DNA from: Ferruginivarius sediminum
GTDB taxonomy: Bacteria > Pseudomonadota > Alphaproteobacteria > Kiloniellales > Rhodovibrionaceae
Assembly: GCF_003344765.1 (NCBI RefSeq)
Contig: NZ_QPMH01000011.1
Coordinates: 50,443-114,442 of the forward strand
DNA: 64,000 nucleotides
Direction: 5' to 3'
The translations under genes and the position numbers were made by a program. Below, in pieces: positions 47,623 to 56,957 of the stretch (positions within the stretch are counted from its first letter, which is position 1; every line of letters begins with the position of its first letter). A model generated the notes under the pieces. It was given only the letters and a program-made list of their open reading frames with translations. It searched no databases and had not been told where the DNA came from.

Positions 47623-49156
47623 CGCGGATCCAGTCCTCCAGCGTCTTGCGCGCGATCTTGCCACTGCTGGTGGTCGGCCATCGCGTCGCGGCCCAAAGCG
47701 CGCGCGGCACTTTGTATCGCGGCAGGCTCTCCAGGCAAAGCGCGCGGACCCGCTCGCAAGTGAGGTCGCCCGCACCGGGCCCGCCGATCACCGCGACCAG
47801 CCGCTGGCCGAGATAGTCATCGGGAAGCTTCATGACCACGGCCTCTTCGACGCCCGGAAGGTCGCGCAACGCCCGCTCCACCCCGGCGGGATAGACGTTG
47901 TAGCCCCCTGTGACGATCATGCCGCCGGATCGCCCGATCAGGTGCAGCGCGCCGTCGGCGTCCAGATAGCCCCTGTCCCCCACCGTCGCCCACGCGCCCT
48001 CGCGGCGCAGGCCCTTGCCGTCGCTGGCCCAGAGATAGCCGTCGCAGATCCAGGGGCTGCGGACGAAGACGGTGCCGGGTGTGCCCGCCTCGACCGGGTG
48101 TCCCGCCTCGTCCCGGATCTCGACGGCAACGGCGGGGTGCGGGCGGCCGACGCTCTCCGCGCCGACCCCGTCCCGCTCGCGCCAGACCGACACATGCCCC
48201 AGCTCCGAGGCGCCGTAGTACTCGATCACCTCGGCATTCGGGAACGCGCGCTTCCCCCGGTCGCGCAGACCGGCGTCGAGCTTGTCGCCGGCGCAGATGA
48301 CCACCCGCACGCTCTCCCCGATGTCGGCGCCGGCCTCGGCCTCAGCGCTCAACCCCACCAGCATCGTCGGGACAAGCACCAGCCGGTCCGGCTTCACGGC
48401 GGCAACAGTCGCCGCCGCCGTCTCCGGCTTGAACGCGGGCATGCCGACAAAGGTGCCGCCGGCATCCAGCGTCTCGGCCAGCGCGTAGAGCGCCAGCCCG
48501 TGCGCCAGCGGCCCCGGCGCGAAGGTCGCGCCGACGGGATCGGTCATGAAGATCGCGCGGCCCGTATCCAGGCTGGCGCGCCATGATTCGCGGTTGCGGT
48601 GAAACGCCTTGGGCAGCGAGGTGGTGCCGGACGTGAAACCGACGAGGAAGGTACTCTCGCCCTCGCCCGCCTTGAGCCATTGTTCCGGCGCGGCCGGGCC
48701 GGCCGCCTGCAGCCAGCTCTCGTAGTCGCTGGACCCGTCCGCCGCCGGTTCCGCCGCCAGAACGGGAATGCCAAGTGCCTCGGCCACCTCTCGTGCGGAA
48801 TCGTCAGGCTCCGCGACCACAAGAAGATCGGGCTGCAGGCGCGGCAGAATCTCCGCGTACTGCGCCCGGCTCCACTTCGGGTCGATCACCGCGCAGGCAT
48901 TGTCCCCGGCGGTCGTGCCGGCGAACAACTCCGCGAAGGTGGGGTGGTTGCCGACGGCAATACCGACCAGCCGGCCGCCCCACGGCTCGTTCAGGGCGAA
49001 CGGCTTCCGCCGCCTTACAAGCTGCGAGGTCGCCGCCGCGACGCGAGCCGCGCGCTCGGCAAGCCGGGCATAGGTCGCTTGCACATCACCAATCACGAAG
49101 GCCGCCGACTGCGGCCGTGCTTTCGCCTGTGCCAGAACGCGCGACGATACCGGCAT
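47585..49156 (-). CDS. AMP-binding acyl-CoA ligase (YhfT-like)
   Basis: A 523-residue adenylate-forming enzyme. It has the P-loop FTSGTTSLPKA, the A5 motif YYGASELG, and A7/A8 TVGDRGYLDADGALHLIGRS with GGYNVYPAGVE. The A10 Lys is in TSSGKIARKTLE. It activates a carboxylic acid as acyl-AMP and then acyl-CoA. Its place six bases downstream of bioY, with a thiolase after it, matches the Bacillus yhfU-yhfT-yhfS set and suggests a substrate tied to biotin or its pimelate precursor; that is inference. Confidence 0.9.
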   Translation of the reverse strand: MPVSSRVLAQAKARPQSAAFVIGDVQATYARLAERAARVAAATSQLVRRRKPFALNEPWGGRLVGIAVGNHPTFAELFAGTTAGDNACAVIDPKWSRAQYAEILPRLQPDLLVVAEPDDSAREVAEALGIPVLAAEPAADGSSDYESWLQAAGPAAPEQWLKAGEGESTFLVGFTSGTTSLPKAFHRNRESWRASLDTGRAIFMTDPVGATFAPGPLAHGLALYALAETLDAGGTFVGMPAFKPETAAATVAAVKPDRLVLVPTMLVGLSAEAEAGADIGESVRVVICAGDKLDAGLRDRGKRAFPNAEVIEYYGASELGHVSVWRERDGVGAESVGRPHPAVAVEIRDEAGHPVEAGTPGTVFVRSPWICDGYLWASDGKGLRREGAWATVGDRGYLDADGALHLIGRSGGMIVTGGYNVYPAGVERALRDLPGVEEAVVMKLPDDYLGQRLVAVIGGPGAGDLTCERVRALCLESLPRYKVPRALWAATRWPTTSSGKIARKTLEDWIRDGDPRLRPLPQS

Positions 49157-49162
49157 GGCTGG

Positions 49163-49723
49163 CTACCGCCCCGGCAGGACCGGATAGGCCCGATGCACGC
49201 CCCTGGCGACGAGCGCGGCCACGACGGCCTTCGCCAGATCGCCTGGCACGAAGGCCAGCGAGCCGAGAGCCGCCTTCTTGAAGCCGATCCCGGCGACGAA
49301 GGCCAGCCAGGGAATGCCGACGGCGTAGACCACACCGATCCCGCCAATGGCTGCGGCCAGGAAGAACGCGACCACCTGTCGGGCCGGCCGCTTCTCCGCC
49401 GCGGCAAGGCGCTCAGCCAGAAGGCCCGAGACGAAGGCACCGGGAACCCAGCCAAGGACGAAGCCCGCGGTCGGACCAGCCAGAACGCCGAGCCCGCCGC
49501 GGCCGCCGGCCAGGACCGGCAGCCCGATCGCCACAAGCAGCACCAGCAGCAGCATCGCAAGCCCACCGCGCTTCGCGCCCAGGACAACGCCGGCCAGCAT
49601 CACGCCCAGCGTCTGCAGCGTGATCGGAACCGGGATGAAGCCGAGCGTGATCGGCGGCATCAGGCCAAGCACGACCGTGATCGCCGTGAACAGGGCGATC
49701 AGGACGATATCCTGTGTTTTCAA
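49163..49723 (-). CDS. bioY: Biotin transporter substrate-binding S component BioY
   Basis: A 186-residue membrane protein with about six helices: DIVLIALFTAITVVLGLMPP, IPVPITLQTLGVMLAGVVLG, GPTAGFVLGWVPGAFVSGLL and LAFVPGDLAKAVVAALVARG. The PITLQTLGVML and GPTAGF motifs are the BioY signature for biotin binding. The TTG start at 49723 overlaps the bioN stop (TTGA), with AAGGGGG upstream. With BioM and BioN it forms an ECF-type biotin importer. Confidence 0.95.
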   Translation of the reverse strand: MKTQDIVLIALFTAITVVLGLMPPITLGFIPVPITLQTLGVMLAGVVLGAKRGGLAMLLLVLLVAIGLPVLAGGRGGLGVLAGPTAGFVLGWVPGAFVSGLLAERLAAAEKRPARQVVAFFLAAAIGGIGVVYAVGIPWLAFVAGIGFKKAALGSLAFVPGDLAKAVVAALVARGVHRAYPVLPGR

Positions 49724-50379
49724 GAAGCGGTGCCCCCTTGTCTTCCAGTTCGCCCGGATGCGCTGCCGGACGGATGCGCCCCTTCGAAGCCGCGTGCGTC
49801 GATGGCCGCGGCGATCTCCTCCGCCGATTTCAACGTGCGCACGACCAATGGGACGATCAGCGCCACCGGATTGCCGGCCAGGCCGCGCGCCGCCTGCGCG
49901 TCCCGGATCTCGCGGTAGCGGGCGAAAATCTCCGGCACGAAGCGGATGGCCAGCGAAACGGCGAGGCTGACCCTGGCCGCGTTGACGAGGCCCGTGCGTT
50001 CCAACGGTTGCAGAACTCGCTCCACGACCTCCAGCATGTCGGAGGTGCGCGTGGTCATCGTCACCGCCAGCGCCAGAAGCACCAGCGTGGAAAGCCGGAA
50101 CAGCATGGCGAACGCCGTTCCCCAGTCCGCGAAGACCGCGTTCGCGGCGAAGATCGCGGCCAGGATAATCGCTACGCCGGTGAGCTGCCGGCGCAGCGCG
50201 CGCAAAGGCGGCCGCACGGTGGCGAGAATCGCGGCGGCGGCGACGGCGGCGCCTGCCAGGATCTCCGGCGCCTGAACGACAAACAGCACGATGCCAGCGG
50301 CGAAGAGGACCAGCAGCTTGCGCCACGCCGGCTGTCGGTGCAGCAGGCTGTCGCCGCCTATGTAAAGCGAACCGATCAT
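49720..50379 (-). CDS. bioN: Biotin ECF transporter transmembrane component BioN
   Basis: A 219-residue EcfT-type protein with about five helices and the coupling-helix motifs containing ARG: AAIDARGFEGAHP and REIRDAQAARGLAGNP, which contact the ATPase. It overlaps bioM (ATGA) and bioY. It couples ATP hydrolysis by BioM to toppling of BioY. Confidence 0.93.
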   Translation of the reverse strand: MIGSLYIGGDSLLHRQPAWRKLLVLFAAGIVLFVVQAPEILAGAAVAAAAILATVRPPLRALRRQLTGVAIILAAIFAANAVFADWGTAFAMLFRLSTLVLLALAVTMTTRTSDMLEVVERVLQPLERTGLVNAARVSLAVSLAIRFVPEIFARYREIRDAQAARGLAGNPVALIVPLVVRTLKSAEEIAAAIDARGFEGAHPSGSASGRTGRQGGTAS

Positions 50380-51134
50380 CCGAAGTGCGCCCTGTACCAG
50401 TCGATGGCGGGCCCTGGCCGGTCATCGCGAACCACGCGGCCCTGGTCGATGACGATGGCTCGGTCGAAGTCGCGCACAAGGTCCAGGTCGTGACTGACGA
50501 CGATAGCGCTTTCCGGCATCTCCGTGATGGCGGCGCGAATTCGGTTCCGGTTGCGCAGGTCCAGAAGCGTCGTCGGCTCGTCGAAAACCACGAGCGCGGG
50601 CTTCATCACCATCACGGCGGCCAACGCCACGAGCTGCCTTTCCCCGCCGCTCAAGGTGTGCGACTGGCGCTCGGCCAGATGGCCGATACCGAAACGCTCC
50701 AAGGCCTCCAACACCCGCCGGTGCAACTCCGCCTTCGGCAGCTTCAGGTGCTTCAATCCGAAGGCGAGGTCTTCCGAGACGATGGGAAAGACGATCTGGT
50801 TTTCCGGGTTCTGGAAGACGAAGCCGACACGGCGCCGCACCAGGGCCGCATCCTTCGCGGTGTCATGGCCATCCACGGCGACGCGGCCCTTCGACGGCGT
50901 CACCAATCCGTTCAACAGGCGGACCAACGTGCTCTTCCCGGAGCCGTTCGGCCCCAGGACCGCGATCCGCCGCTCCCTCAGCGTCAAGTCCACGGAGTCC
51001 AGAATCGCGCGCCCGTCGCGAACGACGGAGACACCCTCAAGCACCGCCCTCACCCCGGCAGGTCTTGCCCCGGCACGGGCGGCCGGTTCGTTCACGACGG
51101 CGGACGGATCGATTCTGGCGGCTTGCGAAGACAC
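50376..51134 (-). CDS. bioM: Biotin ECF transporter ATP-binding component BioM
   Basis: A 252-residue ABC ATPase: Walker A GPNGSGKST, Q-loop VFQNPENQIVFP, signature HTLSGGERQ, Walker B ALVVFDEPTTLLD and switch His in VSHDLDLVRDF. The start is uncertain: GTG 51134 gives a 30-residue lead with no homology, and GTG 51053 lies just before the conserved part. A TTGTAAAC sequence (minus strand, 51139-51146) resembles half of a BirA box, but no partner half was found. Confidence 0.93.
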   Translation of the reverse strand: MSSQAARIDPSAVVNEPAARAGARPAGVRAVLEGVSVVRDGRAILDSVDLTLRERRIAVLGPNGSGKSTLVRLLNGLVTPSKGRVAVDGHDTAKDAALVRRRVGFVFQNPENQIVFPIVSEDLAFGLKHLKLPKAELHRRVLEALERFGIGHLAERQSHTLSGGERQLVALAAVMVMKPALVVFDEPTTLLDLRNRNRIRAAITEMPESAIVVSHDLDLVRDFDRAIVIDQGRVVRDDRPGPAIDWYRAHFG

Positions 51135-51288
51135 GCTCGTTTACAATCAAAACCGGTGTTGTTGCGAGGAAATACGAAAAATAAACGCTCGCACCTCGAT
51201 GTTTTTTGGCGATGTCGCCTCATGAAGTCAAGCAACAGCATACAAGCACATGGCCTCGGATCGCGGCTTTATTGCATCCCAAGAACTG

Positions 51289-51894
51289 TCAGGCAGGCGG
51301 GCCGCCGCGCACGTACTTGTTCCAGTCGCGGGACAGCGTCTTCTCAAGGCGCGCATTGACGTCGTTCATCAAGCGCTCGACAAGGCCGTACCACGTCTTC
51401 TCCCGCTCGTTCACCGTGGCATCCTCCTGCACGCTCGTCGCACGCTCGGCCTTGACGCTGAGACTGCCGGTGCCGTCCGGCCGCTCGATCGTCATGCGGA
51501 TCTGCAGCGTCGCCTCATAGCGCTGGGCCGGCTCGCTCGTGAACAGGCCTGCCAGGCCTTCCTTCGTCTCCAGATCGATTTCCCGCACCGGGGCGTTCTC
51601 GATGATGAAGGTCGCGCGGCCCTCGCTGCCGACCGCGCGCAGCCGGTCCATCGCCCAGCTTCGCGCCGCTTCCGCCGGGCTGACGGGCATCGTGTGCTCG
51701 ACATAGGGCGGCTCCATCGGCGGGTCGTAGGCCTGCTCGATGGCGATGTCCGCCACGTCCAGGCGGATCGGCTCCAGATGGGTATAGGTCAACTTGGCGA
51801 ACGACTGCTGCGGCGGCGTGGATTCACAGGCCCCCAGCAGGGCCGCCACGGCGATCGTCATCGACGCAAGCATCAGACGCGGCATGGCCGGCAT
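51289..51894 (-). CDS. Putative lipoprotein of unknown function
   Basis: A 201-residue protein with a lipobox (ALLGACEST, Cys23). The mature part is a mixed alpha/beta periplasmic domain (FAKLTYTHLEPIRLDVADIA, QRYEATLQIRMTIERPDGTG, KTWYGLVERLMNDVNARLEK). It looks like the conserved small lipoproteins common in alphaproteobacteria, but I cannot name the family. It lies between hslO and bioM on the same strand, with gaps of 92 and 154 bases, so it may be monocistronic. Confidence 0.75.
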   Translation of the reverse strand: MPAMPRLMLASMTIAVAALLGACESTPPQQSFAKLTYTHLEPIRLDVADIAIEQAYDPPMEPPYVEHTMPVSPAEAARSWAMDRLRAVGSEGRATFIIENAPVREIDLETKEGLAGLFTSEPAQRYEATLQIRMTIERPDGTGSLSVKAERATSVQEDATVNEREKTWYGLVERLMNDVNARLEKTLSRDWNKYVRGGPPA

Positions 51895-51986
51895 GCATCC
51901 TCCTTATGCGCTGATTCCGTTTTGCCCGCGCAGCATCCCACAGGCCCGCGACACCGGAGGGATCATGCGCGGGCGCGCTCATGCAA

Positions 51987-52943
51987 TCAAGATGCGTGCA
52001 GGGCCGCGATATCGTCGTCGTCGAAAACGTACAGCCGGTTGCAGAACTGGCAGGTCACCTGGACCGTGCCGTCGTCCGCCTTCAAGTCCGACATCTCCTC
52101 CGCCGGCATGGCGCGAAGCACGTTCGCCACGCGCGTACGCGAACAGCGGCACCGATCCTCCAACCCGTGCGATTCGTAGACGCGTACGCCGTCCTCGTGG
52201 AACAGGCGGAACAGCAGCTCGTAAGGCGTCAGCGCCGGATCGCAGAGCTCCCTGTTGGTGCAACTCGACATCAGGATCACGGCGCGCCGCCAGGCATCAT
52301 CCTCGTCGATGCCCTCCAGGTCCTTGGCACCTGCCTCCTCGGGGAGACGCTGCAGGATCAGACCGCCCGCGCGCCAGCGAGCGGCGCCGTCAGCTTCCCT
52401 CACCCGGTCGGCGTAGAGCCGGATGCCCGAGGCGATCTGCTCCGACTGCTGGAAATAGTGGTGCATGCACTCGGCCAGGGTGCGGCCCTGCAACTCCACG
52501 ATTCCCTGATATTGCTCCTTCGCCCCGGCATGATCGACCGTGAAGGCCAGTTGGCCGCTACCCAGCAGGCGCAGGACATCGGCGTTCCCGCCGGCGGCGT
52601 CGGGCGCGGCTCTTGCGACCTCCTCCGCGTTGTACTGCGCATAGCCGCGCACCGCGCCCTCGGAGGTGAAGTCGACCACCATCAGCCGCACGGGGCCGTC
52701 GCCGCTGGTCTGCAAGGTGAAGATGCCTTCGTACTTCAGCATCGCCGACAGCAGCCCGGCGAGCGCCAGCATCTCGCCAAGCAGCCGCGCCACCGGCTCG
52801 GGATAGTCGTGGCGGCGGATGATGGTATCGGCCACCTCGCCGACGCGCACCAGCCGCCCCCGCACGCCCGAACTCTCAAGCATGAAGGGCTGGATGATGT
52901 CGTCGGGACCGCGAACGTGTTCTCCGGAGCTTTCGGACGTCAT
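51987..52943 (-). CDS. hslO: Redox-regulated chaperone Hsp33
   Basis: A 318-residue holdase activated by oxidation. The N-terminal substrate domain contains [20 protein letters not shown]. The C-terminal zinc domain has CRCSRTRV and [12 protein letters not shown]: the four Cys that release zinc and form disulfides. The extra middle segment is of normal size. The start overlaps the argF stop (ATGA), the common argD-argF-hslO order. Confidence 0.96.
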   Translation of the reverse strand: MTSESSGEHVRGPDDIIQPFMLESSGVRGRLVRVGEVADTIIRRHDYPEPVARLLGEMLALAGLLSAMLKYEGIFTLQTSGDGPVRLMVVDFTSEGAVRGYAQYNAEEVARAAPDAAGGNADVLRLLGSGQLAFTVDHAGAKEQYQGIVELQGRTLAECMHHYFQQSEQIASGIRLYADRVREADGAARWRAGGLILQRLPEEAGAKDLEGIDEDDAWRRAVILMSSCTNRELCDPALTPYELLFRLFHEDGVRVYESHGLEDRCRCSRTRVANVLRAMPAEEMSDLKADDGTVQVTCQFCNRLYVFDDDDIAALHAS

Positions 52944-53857
52944 CCCATGCACCAGACCAGAATACCTTTCTGCGCGTGGAGGCGGTTCTCGGCCTCGTCC
53001 CAGACGACCGAGCGCGGGCCGTCCATCACCTCGTCGGTGACCTCCTTGCCGCGATGCGCCGGCAGGCAGTGCATGAACACCGCCTCCGGCCTGGCCCGCG
53101 CTATCAACGCCTCGTTCACCCGGTAGGGCCGAAGCAGGCCATAGCGCCGCTCGCTGTCGCCCACGTCGTCGCCCATCGAGACCCAGGTGTCGGTGACGAC
53201 GGCGTCGGCGTCCGTCACGGCGGCCTCGGCGTCGTTCGTCACCACGATGGTGGCCCCTTCCCCGCGCGCCCAGTCGATGACCTCGGCCGGCGGCTGCAGC
53301 GCGTCGGGACAGGCCAGCCGCAGCTCGAAGTCGAAGCGGGCGGCGGCGTGCAGCCACGTCGTGGCCATGTTGTTGCCGTCGCCGCACCAGACAACCGTCT
53401 TGCCGGCAATCGGGCCGCGATGCTCCTCGAAGGTCATGACGTCGGCCATGAGCTGGCAGGGGTGGGTGCGGTCGGTCAGCCCGTTGATCACCGGGACCGA
53501 GGCGTACTCGGCCAGCTCCAGTAGCTTCTCTTCCTTGGTGGTGCGGATCATCACGCCGTCGACATAGCGCGAGAGCACCCGCGCCGTGTCGGCAACGGTC
53601 TCGCCCCGGCCAAGCTGGGTGCCGCCGGGCTCCAGCACCACCGCCTCGCCGCCAAGCTGGCGCACGCCCACCTCGAACGAAACGCGCGTGCGGGTGGACG
53701 GCTTCTCGAAAATCAGGGCCAGCACCTTGCCGGCCAGCGGACGCGAGCCGCCGTTGGGCGCCTCGCCACGCTTCATCGCCTTCGCCGACTCGATCATCTC
53801 CCGCAGGGTGGCGGGGTCGAAGCGGTCCAGGTCCAGGAAGTGCCGGGGCGCCGTCAT
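52940..53857 (-). CDS. argF: Ornithine carbamoyltransferase
   Basis: A 305-residue enzyme that makes citrulline from ornithine and carbamoyl phosphate. Motifs: [13 protein letters not shown] (carbamoyl phosphate), [13 protein letters not shown] (His-Pro-Cys-Gln), DTWVSMGDD (SMG loop) and [10 protein letters not shown] (ornithine). It overlaps argD and hslO by four bases each (ATGA), so the three are one transcript. Confidence 0.97.
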   Translation of the reverse strand: MTAPRHFLDLDRFDPATLREMIESAKAMKRGEAPNGGSRPLAGKVLALIFEKPSTRTRVSFEVGVRQLGGEAVVLEPGGTQLGRGETVADTARVLSRYVDGVMIRTTKEEKLLELAEYASVPVINGLTDRTHPCQLMADVMTFEEHRGPIAGKTVVWCGDGNNMATTWLHAAARFDFELRLACPDALQPPAEVIDWARGEGATIVVTNDAEAAVTDADAVVTDTWVSMGDDVGDSERRYGLLRPYRVNEALIARARPEAVFMHCLPAHRGKEVTDEVMDGPRSVVWDEAENRLHAQKGILVWCMG

Positions 53858-55035
53858 GCCGCACCTCCCGACAGCGCCGCGCAGGCGCGGTCCAGCTTGT
53901 CCAGCGCCTCGTCCACCTCCGCCTCGCCGATGATGAGCGGCGGCAGGAGGCGCACCACGTTGTCGCCACCCGGCACGGTCAGCAGCCGCCGCCGTCGCAG
54001 TTCGGCCACCAGGTCGGCGTTGGACCCGACGCACTTGAGGCCCAGCATCAGGCCGGCGCCGCGCACCTCTTCGATCACCCGTGGATAGCGGGCGGCCAGA
54101 TCCTGCAGGCGCTGCCACAGCGTCCGGCCCACGCGGTCCACGCCGTCGAGGAAACCGTCCCTCAGCATCTCGTCCATGACGGCGTTGCCCACCGCCATCG
54201 CCAGCGGATTGCCGCCGAAGGTGGTGCCGTGGGTTCCCGCCGTCATGCCCTGCGCGGCCTTCTCCGTGGCAAGCAGGGCGCCCATCGGGAAGCCGCTGCC
54301 GATGCCCTTGGCGACCGACATCAGGTCGGGCGTGATATCGGCCCACTCGTGCGCGAACAGCTTGCCGGTACGGCCCATGCCGCACTGGATTTCGTCGAAG
54401 AACAGCAGCAGGCCGTACTCGTCGCAAACCTCCCGCAGCGCGCGCAGGTAATCGAGGTGCGCGGGCTTGATGCCGCCCTCGCCCTGCACCGGCTCGACCA
54501 GGATGGCCGCGGTCTCGTCGGTGATCGCGTTGCGCAGCTCGTTCATGTTGTTGAACGCGACATGGTCGAAGCCCTCGACCTGCGGCGCGAAGCCCTCCAG
54601 GTGCTTTTGGTTTCCGCCCGCCGCGATGGTCGAGAGCGAGCGGCCGTGGAACGCATTCGTGCAGGTGATGACCCGCCAGCGGCCCGGGTTGCCGGTGGCG
54701 TCGTGGTATTTGCGCACCAGCTTCAGCCCGGCCTCGTTCGCCTCGACCCCGGAATTGCAGAAGAAGACGCGCTCGGCGAAGGTTCGCTCGACCAGTCGTC
54801 GCGCCAGACGCTCGCCCGCGGGAATACGGTACAGGTTCGAGACGTGCCAGACCTTGCGGGCCTGCTCGCCCAAGGCCTCGACCAGCCGCGGATGCGCATG
54901 GCCCAGCGACGTCACGGCAATGCCGCAGCCGAAATCGAGGTACCAGTCGCCCTCGCTCGACTGCAGATAAGCGCCCTCGCCCCGCTCGAAAGCGAGGTCC
55001 GCGCGCGCGTAAACGGGCATCAAGGCGTCGGTCAC
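53854..55035 (-). CDS. argD: Acetylornithine aminotransferase
   Basis: A 393-residue PLP class III transaminase of arginine biosynthesis. Motifs: [48 protein letters not shown] and the PLP lysine in [15 protein letters not shown]. The GTG start at 55035 is chosen because GGAGAAGG lies seven bases upstream and the product then begins [20 protein letters not shown], as in homologues; an ATG at 55056 is in frame. It is first of argD-argF-hslO. Confidence 0.96.
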   Translation of the reverse strand: MTDALMPVYARADLAFERGEGAYLQSSEGDWYLDFGCGIAVTSLGHAHPRLVEALGEQARKVWHVSNLYRIPAGERLARRLVERTFAERVFFCNSGVEANEAGLKLVRKYHDATGNPGRWRVITCTNAFHGRSLSTIAAGGNQKHLEGFAPQVEGFDHVAFNNMNELRNAITDETAAILVEPVQGEGGIKPAHLDYLRALREVCDEYGLLLFFDEIQCGMGRTGKLFAHEWADITPDLMSVAKGIGSGFPMGALLATEKAAQGMTAGTHGTTFGGNPLAMAVGNAVMDEMLRDGFLDGVDRVGRTLWQRLQDLAARYPRVIEEVRGAGLMLGLKCVGSNADLVAELRRRRLLTVPGGDNVVRLLPPLIIGEAEVDEALDKLDRACAALSGGAA

Positions 55036-55215
55036 GGACGCACCTTCTCCTGACATTCGTGTTGGACGAATACCCCGCCACCGCCCGGCGGGAAACAGCG
55101 ACCTAAGCGCGGATCGCCCCCGCTGTCAATTCGAGCCGGGCTTTCGCGCGCGATTTTCGCACATGAGAAGGGCGACAACCAGTAGTTGTTATTGTTGTCG
55201 CGATTTTGGACGCCG

Positions 55216-55548
55216 TCAGGCAACCACCCTTGTTCTGGCCTCGGCCCGCGTGCGTGGCTTCCGCTTGATGCGGATTTCCACATCCCTGTCGAGACTGTTC
55301 AGGAACCGCATGAGGCGATCGAGGGAGAAGCCGTCAAGCTTGTAATTCTTGAGCGCGGAAACGTTTCCCTGCGTGATGCCGAGCAGCTTCGCCGCCTCCA
55401 CCTGCCGCAAATGGCGCTTTTCGATGATCCGATTGATGCGAAGAGCAAGCTGCACCTTGGCCGAGACTTCGGCGGCGTCCTCGAACCCGAGATCGGCCAA
55501 CACATTGGTCGAGCCCGAAACGTGCTCGATTTTCCGATCCGTTGTCAT
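55216..55548 (-). CDS. HigA-like XRE antitoxin
   Basis: A 110-residue protein with a short N-terminal segment, then helices LRINRIIEKRHLRQVEAAKL and LGITQGNVSALKNYKLDGFS (the HTH), LDRLMRFLNSLDRDVEIRIK. This is the XRE antitoxin type that accompanies Gp49/HigB-like RelE toxins and represses the pair's promoter. A TTG at 55578 overlaps the toxin stop as TTGA and would couple the genes; the ATG at 55548 is the conservative start. The toxin partner has a frameshift. Confidence 0.8.
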   Translation of the reverse strand: MTTDRKIEHVSGSTNVLADLGFEDAAEVSAKVQLALRINRIIEKRHLRQVEAAKLLGITQGNVSALKNYKLDGFSLDRLMRFLNSLDRDVEIRIKRKPRTRAEARTRVVA

Positions 55549-55574
55549 CTCCAAAACCCCCGTGGTGTGCCTGT

Positions 55575-55954
55575 TCAAGAATTCCGGTTCTTCAGGCCGT
55601 GCAGCGCCTCTGCATCCCGAAGCCGTCGCCTTATCAAATCGATATCAGCCTTGTCCGTCTTTATCCCTTTGCTCGACTTCTTCTGGAACGCATGCAGAAC
55701 GTAAACGTATCCGCTAAGCCTTACAGTGTAGACAGCCCGATAAGTGTCTCCCGACCAGTCAGCCATCAGTTCCAAACACCAGCGCCGAACCCTTTTAGCG
55801 GTTTAGCCGACCCAGCTTTTCCCCCGTACTGCGCGACCAGCAAGGCCTCACCGATGGACCGCTGAACACTCCGAGGGAAACCGTCGAAATCCCGCTTTGC
55901 ACTTCCCATCCAGTCAATTGGTTTTGGCTGCGGCCAAGGTTCATCGCGTCGCAC
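55575..55954 (-). pseudogene. HigB/Gp49-like RelE-superfamily toxin, split by a -1 frameshift
   Basis: Two adjacent frames together give one complete phage-Gp49-type toxin. The upstream frame (55954-55766) encodes WMGSAKRDFDGFPRSVQRSI and ends PLKGFGAGVWN-stop. The downstream frame (to 55575) continues MADWSGDTYRAVYTVRLSGY, VYVLHAFQKKSSKGIKT. In relatives the junction reads GVxELxxDxxGDTYRAVYTV. One extra T in the run near 55775 would restore it. It is a real mutation, a sequencing error in a T-run, or programmed slippage. Order toxin then antitoxin is that of higBA. Confidence 0.75.
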
Positions 55955-56164
55955 GTCGTTATCCCAAATTTAGGATATATTATCAAGGACGGATTGCTTT
56001 TCGACAACGGCAACCCGATCACATCCGAGGCAGGCCGAGCAAAGCGTGCCATTGCATGAATCAGGGGGAATACATATGAGTGCGTGTAGCTACAAGCAAT
56101 TGTTGCGCGAAAAAACTATGGGCGCATTCACAGATTCAGCCCGACACTCAACCTCAAGCGCACC

Positions 56165-56950
56165 CTAGGGCTTGATCTTGTAACCGATGGCGAACAGGCG
56201 CCAGACGAGCACGGCGACCGCGACGTCCAGGGCCGCCATCACCGCGGCGCCGACGGCCAGCGGGGCGTCGCCCACGCCCAGGACGCCGAAGCGGGCGCCG
56301 TCGATGGCGTAGAAGACGGGGTTCATGGCGATGAGGTCGCGGCCCAGCTCCGGCACGCTGTGCACGGTGAAAAAAGCGCCGGAGAGGAACGCCAGCGGCA
56401 GCATCAGGAAGCTGTCGACCACCGAAAGCTGGTCCCACTTCTCCGCCCACAGGCCGGCGATGGTGCCGCACATGCCGAACAGCAGCGCGGCGGCCACCGC
56501 GAAGCCGAGGATCACCGCCGGGTCGTGCATCGGCAGCGGGACGAAGGCCCAGCCCAGCATCAGCGTGGCGCCGCCGGTCATCAGGCCCACCGTCGCCCCC
56601 GTCAGCGCGTAGCCGGCCGCCACTTCCCAGGGGGCGAGCGGACTCATCAGCGGGTCCTGGATGATGCCTTCGATCTTGTCGTAGATGACGGGGAACGCGG
56701 CCATCTCGAAGGCGCTGTGGATCAGCGTGAACATCGCGATGCCGGGCGCCAGGTACTGCAGGAAGGTGACGCCGCCGCGCAGGTCCTGGGTGCCGCCGAT
56801 GGCGATGGAGAACACCAGCAGGAACAGCATCCCCGAGGCCACCGGCCCGACCAGCGCCTCCAGGCCGAAGCGCAACGCGCGGAACAGGCCGAAGCTGTAG
56901 AAGGTCCACAGGCCGCGCGCGTGGATGACACCTATCCGCCGGGCCTGCAT
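56165..56950 (-). CDS. ABC-2 type transporter permease
   Basis: A 261-residue membrane protein with six hydrophobic helices in the ABC-2 pattern (LVGPVASGMLFLLVFSIAIG, LSPLAPWEVAAGYALTGATV-type centre, LPLAFLSGAFFTVHSVPELG, NPVFYAIDGARFGVLG). Family members export polysaccharides, drugs or lipids. The ATG is seven bases after the stop of a paralogous permease gene. No ATPase gene is in the neighbourhood. Confidence 0.9.
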   Translation of the reverse strand: MQARRIGVIHARGLWTFYSFGLFRALRFGLEALVGPVASGMLFLLVFSIAIGGTQDLRGGVTFLQYLAPGIAMFTLIHSAFEMAAFPVIYDKIEGIIQDPLMSPLAPWEVAAGYALTGATVGLMTGGATLMLGWAFVPLPMHDPAVILGFAVAAALLFGMCGTIAGLWAEKWDQLSVVDSFLMLPLAFLSGAFFTVHSVPELGRDLIAMNPVFYAIDGARFGVLGVGDAPLAVGAAVMAALDVAVAVLVWRLFAIGYKIKP

Positions 56951-56957
56951 CGCCGCC

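Noticed and set aside
51139..51146. TTGTAAAC before bioM as a BirA operator
   Set aside because: Only one half-site is present and no matching GTTTACAA half lies at the required distance; no BioR palindrome was seen either.
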